A stretch of 15,914 bases of DNA from Pseudomonas sp. Lineage in GTDB: Bacteria; Pseudomonadota; Gammaproteobacteria; Pseudomonadales; Pseudomonadaceae. The stretch covers positions 1-15,914 of the forward strand of contig JAURXE010000010.1 in NCBI GenBank assembly GCA_030654635.1. The letters run 5' to 3'. The notes below the pieces were generated by a model that had not been told where the DNA came from, made no database searches, and worked only from the letters and a program-made list of their open reading frames with translations. This document shows positions 9,283 through 15,914 of the stretch, piece by piece. How positions within the stretch are numbered: position 1 is the first letter of the stretch; each line of letters begins with the position of its first letter. The position numbers and the translations under genes were made by a program.

Positions 9283-9852
9283 ATGAAGTCACTTGCCGTA
9301 CTTATCGCCTGCGCCGCCTGTGCATACCTCTCCCCCGCGTTTGCCAACGAGTTCGAAGCCCCGCTCAAGGCGCAAGCCGAAGTGATCAAGGTCTGGCTCA
9401 ACGATCCAGTCATCATCGCCTCAATCAACAGCCAAAATGCCGCCAATGCCAAACTGACCCAGGCCGATATCGATGCCCTGGACAAACAGTGGCGGGCGGA
9501 AACCACTGCCGCCGACCAGCCGCTGATTCAGAAGACCCTCGGCAATAGCCTCTCGGCCTTGCTCAAGCAAAAGCAAACGTCCAGTAATGGCCTCTATTCC
9601 GAAATTTTCGTCATGGACAATCACGGCTTGAACGTCGGCCAGAGTGAAATTACCTCCGACTACTGGCAAGGCGATGAAGACAAATGGCAGAAAACCTACT
9701 CTGCCGGAGCCGACTCCATTCACCTCAGCGAAGTGGAAAAAGATGAATCAACCCAAGCCTTCCAAGCGCAGCTCAGCCTGCCCGTCGTTGACCCGGCCTC
9801 GGCAGCCGTCATCGGCGCGGTAACTATCGGCATTAACGTCGAAGCCCTGTGA
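9283..9852 (+). CDS. Secreted Cache/PDC-like sensor protein
   Basis: The product has 189 residues. Residues 1-21 form a signal peptide ending SPAFA before NEFEAP, so it is a soluble periplasmic protein. LIAC early in it is too close to the N-terminus to be a convincing lipobox. The mature part looks like one PDC/Cache domain with nothing after it: a helical start (KVWLNDPVIIASINSQN, then LTQADIDALDKQWRAE), a strand region LYSEIFVMDNHGLNVGQSEI, a central DYWQGDEDKWQKTY pocket segment as in Cache ligand domains, and closing strands AQLSLPVVD and AVIGAVTIGINVE. Such domains normally sit inside receptors. A free secreted one next to a chemoreceptor suggests a ligand-binding partner. I start at ATG 9283 (GGAG 8 nt upstream); the in-frame GTG at 9274 overlaps that site. 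It lies 54 bp before the chemoreceptor gene, probably in an operon. Confidence 0.82.
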   Translation: MKSLAVLIACAACAYLSPAFANEFEAPLKAQAEVIKVWLNDPVIIASINSQNAANAKLTQADIDALDKQWRAETTAADQPLIQKTLGNSLSALLKQKQTSSNGLYSEIFVMDNHGLNVGQSEITSDYWQGDEDKWQKTYSAGADSIHLSEVEKDESTQAFQAQLSLPVVDPASAAVIGAVTIGINVEAL

Positions 9853-9906
9853 CCACCTACTGCGGCCTATGCCTCGATTGGCAAGAGCACGCAAAGGAGT
9901 GCCGGC

Positions 9907-11508
9907 ATGCTTGGCAATAGCGGCGTTGCATTTTTCCAGAACTGGAGCATCAACCAGAAAATGGTGGTGGCGGTGGGCAGCCTAGTGGCTGCCGGGCTGG
10001 TGGTGGTAACCCTGCTGGGCATGCAGAACTTCCGGGATGGTCTGCTGCGTGAAAACCAGCTCAACGAATTGATCATCTCCAAACTGGTGGCCGACCGCAT
10101 CGCCGCGCCCATGCGTTTTCGCAAGGTGGACAATATCCAGCTGGAAGTAAAAGCCTTACTCGCCCAGAAGGGCCCAGCGATTGATGCGCTGGCGGCCTTC
10201 GATCAAAAAGACCAAGCCCTAATCAGCCATAACAACGAAGGCCAGGCTCCGGTTGATTTGCACAGCAAGCTGCAAGCGGCCCGTGCGCAGTTAGAGCGCG
10301 GCGAAACCTGGACCCAGCAAACCAACGAGCATCTGCTGATTCTGGTGCCGGTCTTCAGCGGCCAACAGCCAACCTATATTGGCGCCTTTGGGGTGGCCTG
10401 GAGCCTGCGACCGATCCAGCAAACGATACAAGCCAGCATAGAAACCAGCCTATTGATGTCCGCCGCCATAGTGCTGGTGTTGATTGGCCTGGTGATCTTG
10501 CTGGTCCGCGCACTGGTGGTGCGGCCGATAACCGGGATTGTCGAAATCGCGCAGAACATGGCGGTCGGCGAAGGCGATTTAACCCAGCGCATCCGCTACC
10601 ACCGCCAGGACGAACTGCAAGCGCTGACCAAAGCGATCAACGCCTTTATTGAAAAAGTCCACCATGTGGTCCGCGAAGTGGCCGAGCAAACTGATGCCTT
10701 GACGCAGATTGTCAGCGGCTCAAAACAGCTCTCCGACCAAGCCAATACGGCCATTCAACAACAGCGTCAGCGCCTGGAACAAATCGCCACGGCGGTGACG
10801 CAGATGTCGGTATCGGTCAACCAGGTCGCCAGCAACGCTGCCGAAGCCGACTGCGCCGCACAAGCAGCAGATGCCACCTCGCTGGCCGGCCAGCAAACCG
10901 TAGACAGCGCCGTGCTACAGATTCGCTCGCTCTCGACTGCTGTCGACCGGGCGAGCAGCGTCATTAGCCAGGTTGAGCGGGATTCGCAAAGCATCGGTTC
11001 AATTATCGATGTCATTCAAGGGATTGCCGCCCAGACCAATTTATTGGCCCTGAATGCGGCAATCGAGGCGGCCCGCGCCGGGGATGCCGGCCGTGGTTTT
11101 GCCGTGGTGGCCGACGAAGTTCGCGCCCTGGCCAACAAGACGCAGCAAGCCACCGAAACCATCAAGCAGATGATCGAAAAACTGCAGCTCGGTGCCAAGG
11201 AAGCCTCGGCCGTAATGCACGACGGTCAAGCACGGGTGAATGATGCCGTCGCCATCAGCCAGCAGGCCGGCCAGGCGTTGGCGTCCATTCGCGAGGTGGT
11301 CGGCAATATCAACGAGCGCAACCACTCGATTGTCGCGGCGGCCCGTTCGCAGTCCCAGGTCGCAGAAGAAATCTCCCGCGACCTCAACGAAATCAGTGCC
11401 CTCTCCCAGCACTCGGCCAACAGCGCCGCCGAATCGGCACGCCTTGGCGGTGAACTGGCGCTGCTGGCCAGCAAAAACCAAACAACCCTAGGGCGTTTTA
11501 AGATTTAA
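9907..11508 (+). CDS. Methyl-accepting chemotaxis protein paired with the Cache-like protein
   Basis: The product has 533 residues. TM1 is about 19-39. The periplasmic region (40-178) has a KLVADRIAAPMRFRKVDNIQ helix, then strands (ALAAFDQKDQALISHN, HLLILVPVF, TYIGAFGVAWSL), which fits a small single-Cache fold. TM2 is about 181-203. HAMP starts at VVRPITG (about 204-258) with GEGDLTQRI. The signalling tip is [20 protein letters not shown] (373-392). There is no CheR-docking pentapeptide (ends LGRFKI). It is a chemoreceptor feeding a CheA/CheW array. The start has AAAGGAG 7 nt before the ATG, one of the best ribosome sites in the window. It follows the secreted Cache-like gene by 54 bp with no terminator between, so co-transcription is likely. 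The ligand is unknown. Confidence 0.93.
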   Translation: MLGNSGVAFFQNWSINQKMVVAVGSLVAAGLVVVTLLGMQNFRDGLLRENQLNELIISKLVADRIAAPMRFRKVDNIQLEVKALLAQKGPAIDALAAFDQKDQALISHNNEGQAPVDLHSKLQAARAQLERGETWTQQTNEHLLILVPVFSGQQPTYIGAFGVAWSLRPIQQTIQASIETSLLMSAAIVLVLIGLVILLVRALVVRPITGIVEIAQNMAVGEGDLTQRIRYHRQDELQALTKAINAFIEKVHHVVREVAEQTDALTQIVSGSKQLSDQANTAIQQQRQRLEQIATAVTQMSVSVNQVASNAAEADCAAQAADATSLAGQQTVDSAVLQIRSLSTAVDRASSVISQVERDSQSIGSIIDVIQGIAAQTNLLALNAAIEAARAGDAGRGFAVVADEVRALANKTQQATETIKQMIEKLQLGAKEASAVMHDGQARVNDAVAISQQAGQALASIREVVGNINERNHSIVAAARSQSQVAEEISRDLNEISALSQHSANSAAESARLGGELALLASKNQTTLGRFKI

Positions 11509-11695
11509 ACGCAACCAGCCACCGCCAGTAAATCGCTGACACTCAGCAGTGCTAGACGAAAGCAACCCGAGCACACGGGCTGCACAACGGCATCAACCCT
11601 GCGGCGATGACCAGAAAATTAATCAGCAGCTCCAACCGCTGCGGTCTTCATCAAGTGGATGAGCAAAACTGAGTCACAGCCTCGTGCGCCCGATT

Positions 11696-12205
11696 TTATG
11701 GCCGCTGCAACAGCTGATCACCCACCCGCACCACCGGACAGTTGGCGATAATCCCGGTCGGCCGCACGCTCACCCGCCCCTCCTCCTGCGCTTGCAACAA
11801 GGTATCGGCCGAACGCAACTCGGTATGCGGGCCGCGCAACCAGCGCACCTCATACACATGCCACAACGGGCTGTACGCAGGGTCTTGATTGCCCGCCCCC
11901 AATGGCAGCGGAATCGACGGCAACACACTGGGCTGGCTGCCATCGGCAAACTTATAAACCCGATCAAACGTCGCCAACGGGAACGGCCCCGGCGCATCCG
12001 GCAAGGCATTGGCCAGGCGCGGCACATAATTGGCCTGCATCTTCGCGGCCATCGGCGCATCGGAAATATCCGTAGTGATGTAGTACACCAACTGCCCGTC
12101 GTACCAACCCGGCAACAACGGCAACTCGACCCGCGACAGATCCGCACCGGCGCAACCGTCCAGCAACAAAGCCCCCAACAACGGCAAAACGAAAAAACGA
12201 CGCAT
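11696..12205 (-). CDS. Putative outer-membrane lipoprotein, DUF7482-like
   Basis: The product has 169 residues. The signal sequence MRRFFVLPLLGALLLDGC carries a lipobox (LDGC, Cys18 lipidated). Residue +2 is Ala, not Asp, so sorting to the outer membrane is expected. The mature part has PGWYDGQLVYYITTDIS, then AKMQANYVPRLANAL, VYKFADGSQPSVLPS and PLWHVYEVRW, in the style of small lipoproteins assigned, from memory, to DUF7482. It may bind a small molecule or copper-like ligand, but nothing here shows this. The start is supported by AGGAAG before the ATG. It is divergent from the membrane protein at 12430, with 224 bp of shared upstream DNA. Positions 11509-11695, after the chemoreceptor, hold only a weak CCCG/CGGG hairpin. 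Confidence 0.72.
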   Translation of the reverse strand: MRRFFVLPLLGALLLDGCAGADLSRVELPLLPGWYDGQLVYYITTDISDAPMAAKMQANYVPRLANALPDAPGPFPLATFDRVYKFADGSQPSVLPSIPLPLGAGNQDPAYSPLWHVYEVRWLRGPHTELRSADTLLQAQEEGRVSVRPTGIIANCPVVRVGDQLLQRP

Positions 12206-12310
12206 AAAGTGCTTCCTGGCTTGGGACTGATGACAGTTGAGCCTAGTCGCTGCCGATTGTTACAAGGGCCGTGGTCCGCGCCTCTATAAGCCGCGCCACA
12301 ATACCCGCAC

Positions 12311-12328
12311 GCTAAAGGGTGACTTAGC
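12311..12328. promoter_or_regulatory. Short dyad in the divergent intergenic region
   Basis: GCTAA (12311-12315) and TTAGC (12324-12328), spaced by 8 bp, lie between the divergent lipoprotein and membrane-protein genes. They could be a shared operator. Five-base arms are weak evidence. Confidence 0.2.
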
Positions 12329-12429
12329 CCTGCGGCGCGGTTTACCCTCGACGCAAATGTGACTGCCTGCTCAGTTTCACCCGCACTGTCGCTCGGCCAA
12401 AGGCGGCGATAGAAGGCCAAAGGAATGCC

Positions 12430-13257
12430 ATGAAACACCAGGACTGGGAACGCGACAGCCAGCAACAACCCCTACGCGCCAACCGCGACGACGCCCTTAG
12501 CGTCAACGACTGGCTGCGCCAGCAGCAACGACCGAAACGCAGCGCCTTTAGGCGCTTCGCCAACGTGCTGGGCGTACTCAGCGTCTTGGCCCTGGCGGTG
12601 TATTTACTGGCCGAAAACAACGGTTTTAATCAACTGCTGCAGCGCCAAACCCAGAGCCTGCTCAACCCCGTCGCAACCGCCAACACGCCCGCACCCAGCA
12701 TGCCGCTCAACGTCCCGGCAGCCCGTATCCCGCAGCAGCTAGAGCTGCGGGTTCCAGACAACCTCACCTCAGCACCAATGCCCAGCAGTCAGCCACTGGC
12801 CGACTGCATCAAACCCGGCAACGTAATCGACAGCAGCGTAGTCAATTGCCGCTACGGTGAGTTACCCCGCGCCACCGAATCCGCCCCCAGCCAAGGCATG
12901 GTCTCCGCCGAATACCTGGCGCAATACCAAGCCGACAAAGCCAATGGCAACAGCACTACCGGCCGGCAAAGCGCCGACAGCGAACTGACTCAAGCACCAA
13001 TTCCAAAATGGGATGGCAATGGCCAGTATCTGGCGCAATGGCAATCGATCAATAACCGCATCGACAGCAGCAGCGTGTGCAGCAACCACCAGCGCGGCTC
13101 AATCGACTACCGAGGCTGCCGCAAAGCGGCCAAGGTCTATTTTCGCGAACAGTGCCGGGCGTGGGAATTGCGCTGGGAGCGCGGGCGGGAAGAGCACAGT
13201 ACACAGATGGAACAGCGCTATTGCAGCGCGGCTAATGGGTTTAGTCCGATGGGGTAA
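12430..13257 (+). CDS. Single-pass inner-membrane protein with six periplasmic cysteines, unknown function
   Basis: The product has 275 residues; I do not recognise the family. The N-terminal 43 residues are cytoplasmic-looking (Gln/Arg-rich, VNDWLRQQQRPKRSAFRRF). One TM helix spans about 44-61 (VLGVLSVLALAVYLL), and the rest is predicted periplasmic. A Pro/Ala-rich linker (80-125) leads to Cys126 and Cys140, then a C-terminal domain with Cys217, Cys230, Cys242 and Cys265 in the frame YRGCRKAAKVYFREQCRAWE, which suggests disulfides. A small internal repeat is visible: EYLAQYQ (161-167) and QYLAQWQ (199-205). The ATG has AAAGGA upstream. It is divergent from the DUF7482-like lipoprotein, which raises the possibility of a shared envelope function, not shown by sequence. 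Confidence 0.78.
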   Translation: MKHQDWERDSQQQPLRANRDDALSVNDWLRQQQRPKRSAFRRFANVLGVLSVLALAVYLLAENNGFNQLLQRQTQSLLNPVATANTPAPSMPLNVPAARIPQQLELRVPDNLTSAPMPSSQPLADCIKPGNVIDSSVVNCRYGELPRATESAPSQGMVSAEYLAQYQADKANGNSTTGRQSADSELTQAPIPKWDGNGQYLAQWQSINNRIDSSSVCSNHQRGSIDYRGCRKAAKVYFREQCRAWELRWERGREEHSTQMEQRYCSAANGFSPMG

Positions 13258-13274
13258 GTATTTCGAGATCAGCT

Positions 13275-13306
13275 CGTAGGATGGGTGAGCGCTGCGATAC
13301 CCATCA
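13275..13306 (+). repeat. REP-like repeat, left copy (CGTAGGATGGGT... type)
   Basis: GATGGGT (13280-13286) and ACCCATC (13299-13305) form a hairpin around GAGCGCTGCG. This CGTAGGATGGGT/GAGCGC/GATACCCATC pattern is a dispersed repeat I recall from many Pseudomonas and related genomes. It sits 17 bp after the stop of the membrane-protein gene. A diverged copy in opposite orientation is at 13732-13760. Confidence 0.65.
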
Positions 13307-13390
13307 TTTATTTAATTGCCTTATGGCTTCGCCAAATCAAAAGCCAACACCGTTCGGCGCCGAGCAAATCAATCAGCGCCCGGACAACGC

Positions 13391-13610
13391 CCCTTTCAGG
13401 AGGCCGAACGGAGTCGTTGCGCAGGAGGTTGAGCCGCATGGATGCGGCGAAAGGCGCGACTGGCCATGGATGGCCCTTCGCGCCGGGCCTCTGGAGCAAT
13501 GATGGAGTGAGGGAACCCGCCGCAGGCGGGCCGGACGCCAGGGGCAAGACTTTTTGCTTACTTTTGGGGCGACTGCCAAAAGTGAGGCGCCGTAAGGACG
13601 TAACCATTAG
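13391..13610 (+). repeat. Highly structured Pseudomonas intergenic repeat with two AUGGAU-loop hairpins
   Basis: This stretch holds no credible gene but folds strongly. Hairpin 1: GCCGC (13433-13437) / GCGGC (13444-13448), loop ATGGAT. Hairpin 2: GGCGCG (13453-13458) / CGCGCC (13479-13484) enclosing GGCC/GGCC (13462-13475), loop ATGGAT. Hairpin 3: CCCGCC / GGCGGG (13516-13530), enclosed by a longer pairing of CCTCTGG (13488-13494) with CCAGGGG (13538-13544). Hairpin 4: ACTTTTGG (13560-13567) / CCAAAAGT (13576-13583), extendable to 11 bp. The whole layout, including CAAGACTTTTTGCTTAC and GCCGTAAGG, matches a multi-copy sequence I recall between genes in Pseudomonas genomes. Whether it is transcribed is unknown. 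Confidence 0.65.
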
Positions 13611-13663
13611 ATCAAGCGACACAAGCGCGGCGGTCGAACACAACTCCAAAACAACAGTAACAG

Positions 13664-13689
13664 CATCGCGGCTAAAGCCCCTCCCACGA
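13664..13689 (-). repeat. REP element (GGGGCTTTAGCCGCGA type)
   Basis: On the minus strand it reads TCGTGGGAGGGGCTTTAGCC followed by GCGATG, a common Pseudomonas REP pattern, with the GGCTTTAGCC dyad. It is a different subtype from the REP at 3259-3283. Confidence 0.65.
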
Positions 13690-13731
13690 AAGCCTGCGCG
13701 CAGCAGATGCCGCAGCGCCAGCGCAGAATCG

Positions 13732-13760
13732 CTGTTGGGTCTCGCTGCGCTCAACCTACG
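13732..13760 (-). repeat. REP-like repeat, right copy, opposite orientation
   Basis: Read on the minus strand it begins CGTAGGTTGAGCGCAGCGAG and then ACCCAAC. It shares the CGTAGG, GAGCGC and ACCCA blocks with the copy at 13275-13306 but is inverted. The two copies bound the structured element. Confidence 0.55.
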
Positions 13761-13790
13761 GGGGCGGGGTTGGCGCAGCGGGTTAGCGGT

Positions 13791-15284
13791 TCAAGACGCC
13801 ATGACCTGCGTCTCAGCCTCCTCGTTGCTCTTCGGCGAGGAGAAGATCAAATAGCCATCCTCGACCTTGCCAAAGCGCAGCAAAGCCAAGTCGAGCAGGT
13901 AGTTCTGGTAGAGCTTCCACGGCGCCCGGTCGCCCTGCTTGGGCAGTTTGCCGGCGGCGCGCTGGATGTAGCCGGAAGCGAGGTCGAGGAAAGGCGCGTC
14001 GGCCACCTCGCTACCGCTGTTGCGCGGGGTGCATTGGCGCATGCCGATGGCGTCCATATGATTGATCAAGCGGCAGAAGTATTCGCTGGAGAGGTCGGCC
14101 TTCAGCGTCCAGCTGGCGTTGGTGTAGCCGAATACCACGGCCATATTGGGCAAGTCGCGCAGCATGATGCCGCGATAGCCCATGCTCTGCGCGACATCGA
14201 AGGGCTGACCGTCAACGGCCACTTGAATACCACCAAACATCACCAAATCCAGCCCGGTGGCGGTGACTATGATGTCGGCTTTGAGTTCCTGGCCGGAGGT
14301 GAGACGGATGCCGTGCTCGGTGAAGCTGTCGATGTGTCCGGTGACCACCGAGGCCTTGCCCTCGCGCAGCACGTTGAACAGATCGCCATCAGGCACCGCG
14401 CAGACGCGCTGATCCCAAGGCTTATAGGTCGGGCTGAAGTGGCGCATGTCAAAGTCCGCCCCCAGCTGGCGCTTGGCCTGGCCGAGCAACAACCTGCGAA
14501 CAAGGCTCGGGAAAGCCTTCGAAAGGTTATAGAAAAACATCTGGATAGCCACGTTACGCCCGCGAGCCAAGCGGTAAACAAGGGTTTCCGGCAAGAAGCG
14601 ACGCAGAAAATTGGACAGCACATCCTGCTTGGGCAGGCTGGCCACGTAGCTGGGCGAGCGCTGCAACATAGTCACGTGCTTGGCCTGCTCGGTGAGCGCC
14701 GGCACCAGGGTAACCGCGGTGGCGCCGCTGCCGATCACCACCACCTCTTTACCGCGGGAGTCGCAATCTTGCGGCCACAACTGCGGATGAATAACGGTGC
14801 CCTTGAACAGCTCGCGACCTTTGAACTGCGGCGTATAGCCGGCGTCGTAGCGGTAGTAGCCGGTGCACATCAGCAGATGCTGGCAACTGAAGGTGCGCGG
14901 GGTTGGCTCCTCGCCACATTGCACTTGCAGCGTCCAACGAGCGCTGGCGGTGCACCAGTCGGCCGTAAGTACCTTGTGCTGGTAGCGGATGTGCTGATCG
15001 ATGCCGTTTTCGCGGGCGGTTTCGTCGATGTAATTGCGAATCAAGGGGCCGTCGGCGATGGCTTGCGGGTCGCTCCAGGGTTTGAAGTTGTAGCCCAGGG
15101 TGTACATGTCCGAGTCGGAACGGATGCCTGGGTAACGAAACAAGTCCCAGGTTCCTCCGAGGCCGGCGCGGCCTTCGAGAATTGCGTAGCGCTTGCTAGG
15201 GCACTGTTTCATCAGGTGATAGGCCGCGCCAACGCCAGAAAGGCCGGCACCGATAATCAGTACGTCCAGATGTTCAGTAACCAT
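13791..15284 (-). CDS. EthA/MymA-like flavin monooxygenase (Baeyer-Villiger type)
   Basis: The product has 497 residues, near the length of mycobacterial EthA. It is expected to use FAD, NADPH and O2 to insert oxygen into ketones or oxidise soft heteroatoms. Visible motifs: FAD Rossmann GAGLSG (12-17), the GLGGTWDLFRYPGIRSDSD segment (41-59) typical of this group, the Baeyer-Villiger fingerprint FKGTVIHPQLWP (160-171; Phe160, Gly162, His166, Trp170), NADPH Rossmann GSGATA (185-190), and ATGLD before the C-terminal part. No key residue is missing. The start is well supported (GAGGAG about 5 nt before the ATG). The natural substrate cannot be inferred. The gene is on its own transcription unit, downstream of pckA and its terminator. 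A 569-residue frame on the opposite strand is a GC shadow. Confidence 0.93.
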   Translation of the reverse strand: MVTEHLDVLIIGAGLSGVGAAYHLMKQCPSKRYAILEGRAGLGGTWDLFRYPGIRSDSDMYTLGYNFKPWSDPQAIADGPLIRNYIDETARENGIDQHIRYQHKVLTADWCTASARWTLQVQCGEEPTPRTFSCQHLLMCTGYYRYDAGYTPQFKGRELFKGTVIHPQLWPQDCDSRGKEVVVIGSGATAVTLVPALTEQAKHVTMLQRSPSYVASLPKQDVLSNFLRRFLPETLVYRLARGRNVAIQMFFYNLSKAFPSLVRRLLLGQAKRQLGADFDMRHFSPTYKPWDQRVCAVPDGDLFNVLREGKASVVTGHIDSFTEHGIRLTSGQELKADIIVTATGLDLVMFGGIQVAVDGQPFDVAQSMGYRGIMLRDLPNMAVVFGYTNASWTLKADLSSEYFCRLINHMDAIGMRQCTPRNSGSEVADAPFLDLASGYIQRAAGKLPKQGDRAPWKLYQNYLLDLALLRFGKVEDGYLIFSSPKSNEEAETQVMAS

Positions 15285-15421
15285 GGAGGCTCCTCACTCA
15301 ATGGGCCGCAGCCCGAATACGCCAACCAAACGGCGCGCAATGCCGGCCAGAGTCACCGGCCATGGCGGGCTTGTCATCCGACCTTTAGTGGTGCGGCAAA
15401 CTGGGTAGCCAGTTAATGACC

Positions 15422-15466
15422 GCGCACAGCGAGCCGCTTGTACATTAGTACCAATTTGCCGTGCGC
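15422..15466. promoter_or_regulatory. Nested dyads upstream of the monooxygenase
   Basis: GTAC-ATTA-GTAC (15440-15451) lies inside a wider pair GCGCAC (15422-15427) / GTGCGC (15461-15466), with nearly the same centre. The AT-rich core stands out in the 281-bp gap between the monooxygenase and pckA. It could be an operator of a TetR-type or other dimeric regulator, but no regulator gene is adjacent. The rest of the gap, apart from the terminator at 15523-15552, shows nothing clear. Confidence 0.3.
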
Positions 15467-15522
15467 AGCGAAACCCGGCAGCCAGACAAGCTTGAATCAT
15501 TGCGCGCACTTTCTCGCGCCCA

Positions 15523-15552
15523 GAAAAAAACCGCCCGAAGGCGGTTTTTTTA
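15523..15552 (-). terminator. Rho-independent terminator of pckA (works in both directions)
   Basis: CCGCC (15531-15535) / GGCGG (15540-15544) with a four-base loop (TTCG when read on the minus strand) is flanked by an A run and a T run. On the minus strand it gives a T tract right after the stem, 14 nt beyond the pckA stop. Confidence 0.92.
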
Positions 15553-15565
15553 AAACGCTAAGGCC

Positions 15566-15914
15566 TTACAGCTGTGGGCCGGCGTTCTTGATGGCGTCAG
15601 ACACGTCGAACTTCTTGAAGTTGTCGATGAACTGCTGGGCCAGCACCTTGGCGGCGGCGTCGTAAGCAGCGCCTTCGGCCCAGGTGTTACGTGGGTTGAG
15701 CAGGTTGGTGTCAACGCCCGGTACAGCTTTAGGCACGTCCAGGTTGATCATCGGCAGGTGCTCGGTTTCCGCACCAATCAACGCGCCGCTCTGAATGGCC
15801 GCGATCACGCCACGAGTGGTCGGGATATTGAAGCGCTTGCCAACGCCGTAGCCGCCACCAGTCCAGCCAGTGTTGACCAGATACACCTTGGAGCCGAAGC
15901 CCTTGATGCGTTTG
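15566..15914 (-). CDS. pckA: Phosphoenolpyruvate carboxykinase (ATP), C-terminal part
   Basis: The last 115 codons are visible; the 5' part lies beyond the right edge. The enzyme converts oxaloacetate and ATP to phosphoenolpyruvate, ADP and CO2, the entry step of gluconeogenesis in the cytoplasm. The recognisable block is [18 protein letters not shown] followed by FNIPTTR, the adenine-binding C-terminal segment of ATP-type PEPCKs, with the Arg and Thr expected for nucleotide contact (R449/T455 in E. coli numbering). After it come [20 protein letters not shown] and a helical end, [12 protein letters not shown]. The GTG within KVYLVNTG is internal, not a start. It is closed by the terminator at 15523-15552. 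Confidence 0.96.
   Translation of the reverse strand, partial: KRIKGFGSKVYLVNTGWTGGGYGVGKRFNIPTTRGVIAAIQSGALIGAETEHLPMINLDVPKAVPGVDTNLLNPRNTWAEGAAYDAAAKVLAQQFIDNFKKFDVSDAIKNAGPQL

Noticed and set aside
13308..13754. 148-codon minus-strand frame and several shorter frames inside the repeat island
   Set aside because: They cross several hairpins and different repeat families, lack ribosome sites and do not resemble known proteins. Dispersed repeat DNA explains them better.
13707..15416. 569-codon open frame on the plus strand opposite the monooxygenase
   Set aside because: It overlaps a gene with all flavin monooxygenase motifs intact and runs into repeat DNA at its start. Its His/Gly/Ala-rich translation is typical of antisense frames in GC-rich genes.
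15294..15509. 71-codon minus-strand frame between pckA and the monooxygenase
   Set aside because: It has no ribosome site and no recognisable features, and its composition is like that of non-coding GC-rich DNA.

Overview
The window reads as a piece of a Pseudomonas-type gammaproteobacterial chromosome. Grounds for this are the high GC, strong codon bias with long antisense shadow frames, typical Pseudomonas gene families (methyl-accepting proteins with an RPLGGEP junction, a YceH/DUF480 protein, ATP-type PckA, an EthA-like monooxygenase) and several intergenic repeats of Pseudomonas REP type. It is mostly ordinary chromosomal backbone. No phage, transposase, CRISPR array, rRNA or tRNA gene was seen.

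Layout. Positions 1-986 hold the C-terminal part of a FdhF/YdeP-like molybdopterin oxidoreductase, followed by an orphan periplasmic solute-binding-like protein (1055-1909) and a secreted glycine-zipper protein with a His/Lys tail (2069-2545) closed by a terminator. Positions 2597-3302 have visibly lower GC and no intact gene. They hold remains of what may be a small frameshifted gene, a run of four hairpins ending in a strong terminator (candidate small RNA, about 3013-3174) and a REP element. A RecQ-family helicase (3303-5240, minus) is divergent from yceH (5453-6133), and a symmetrical terminator separates yceH from a convergent chemoreceptor gene (6205-7833, minus). A DUF808/YedI membrane protein follows (8089-9027). 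Next comes a two-gene unit of a secreted Cache-like sensor (9283-9852) and a second chemoreceptor (9907-11508).

A DUF7482-like lipoprotein (11696-12205, minus) is divergent from a single-pass membrane protein with six cysteines (12430-13257). Positions 13258-13790 form an island of repeats: REP-like units in opposite orientation enclose a strongly folded element with two hairpins that each show an AUGGAU loop. The right end carries an EthA-like Baeyer-Villiger monooxygenase (13791-15284, minus) and the C-terminal 115 residues of PEP carboxykinase (minus, running off the window).

The genes do not form one pathway. The most coherent unit is the Cache protein plus chemoreceptor pair, which may be a chemosensor with a separate periplasmic binding subunit. 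The best candidates for something undescribed are the structured RNA region near 3013-3174 and the AUGGAU-loop repeat near 13433-13586. Both rest on folding by eye and need a homology search and expression data.
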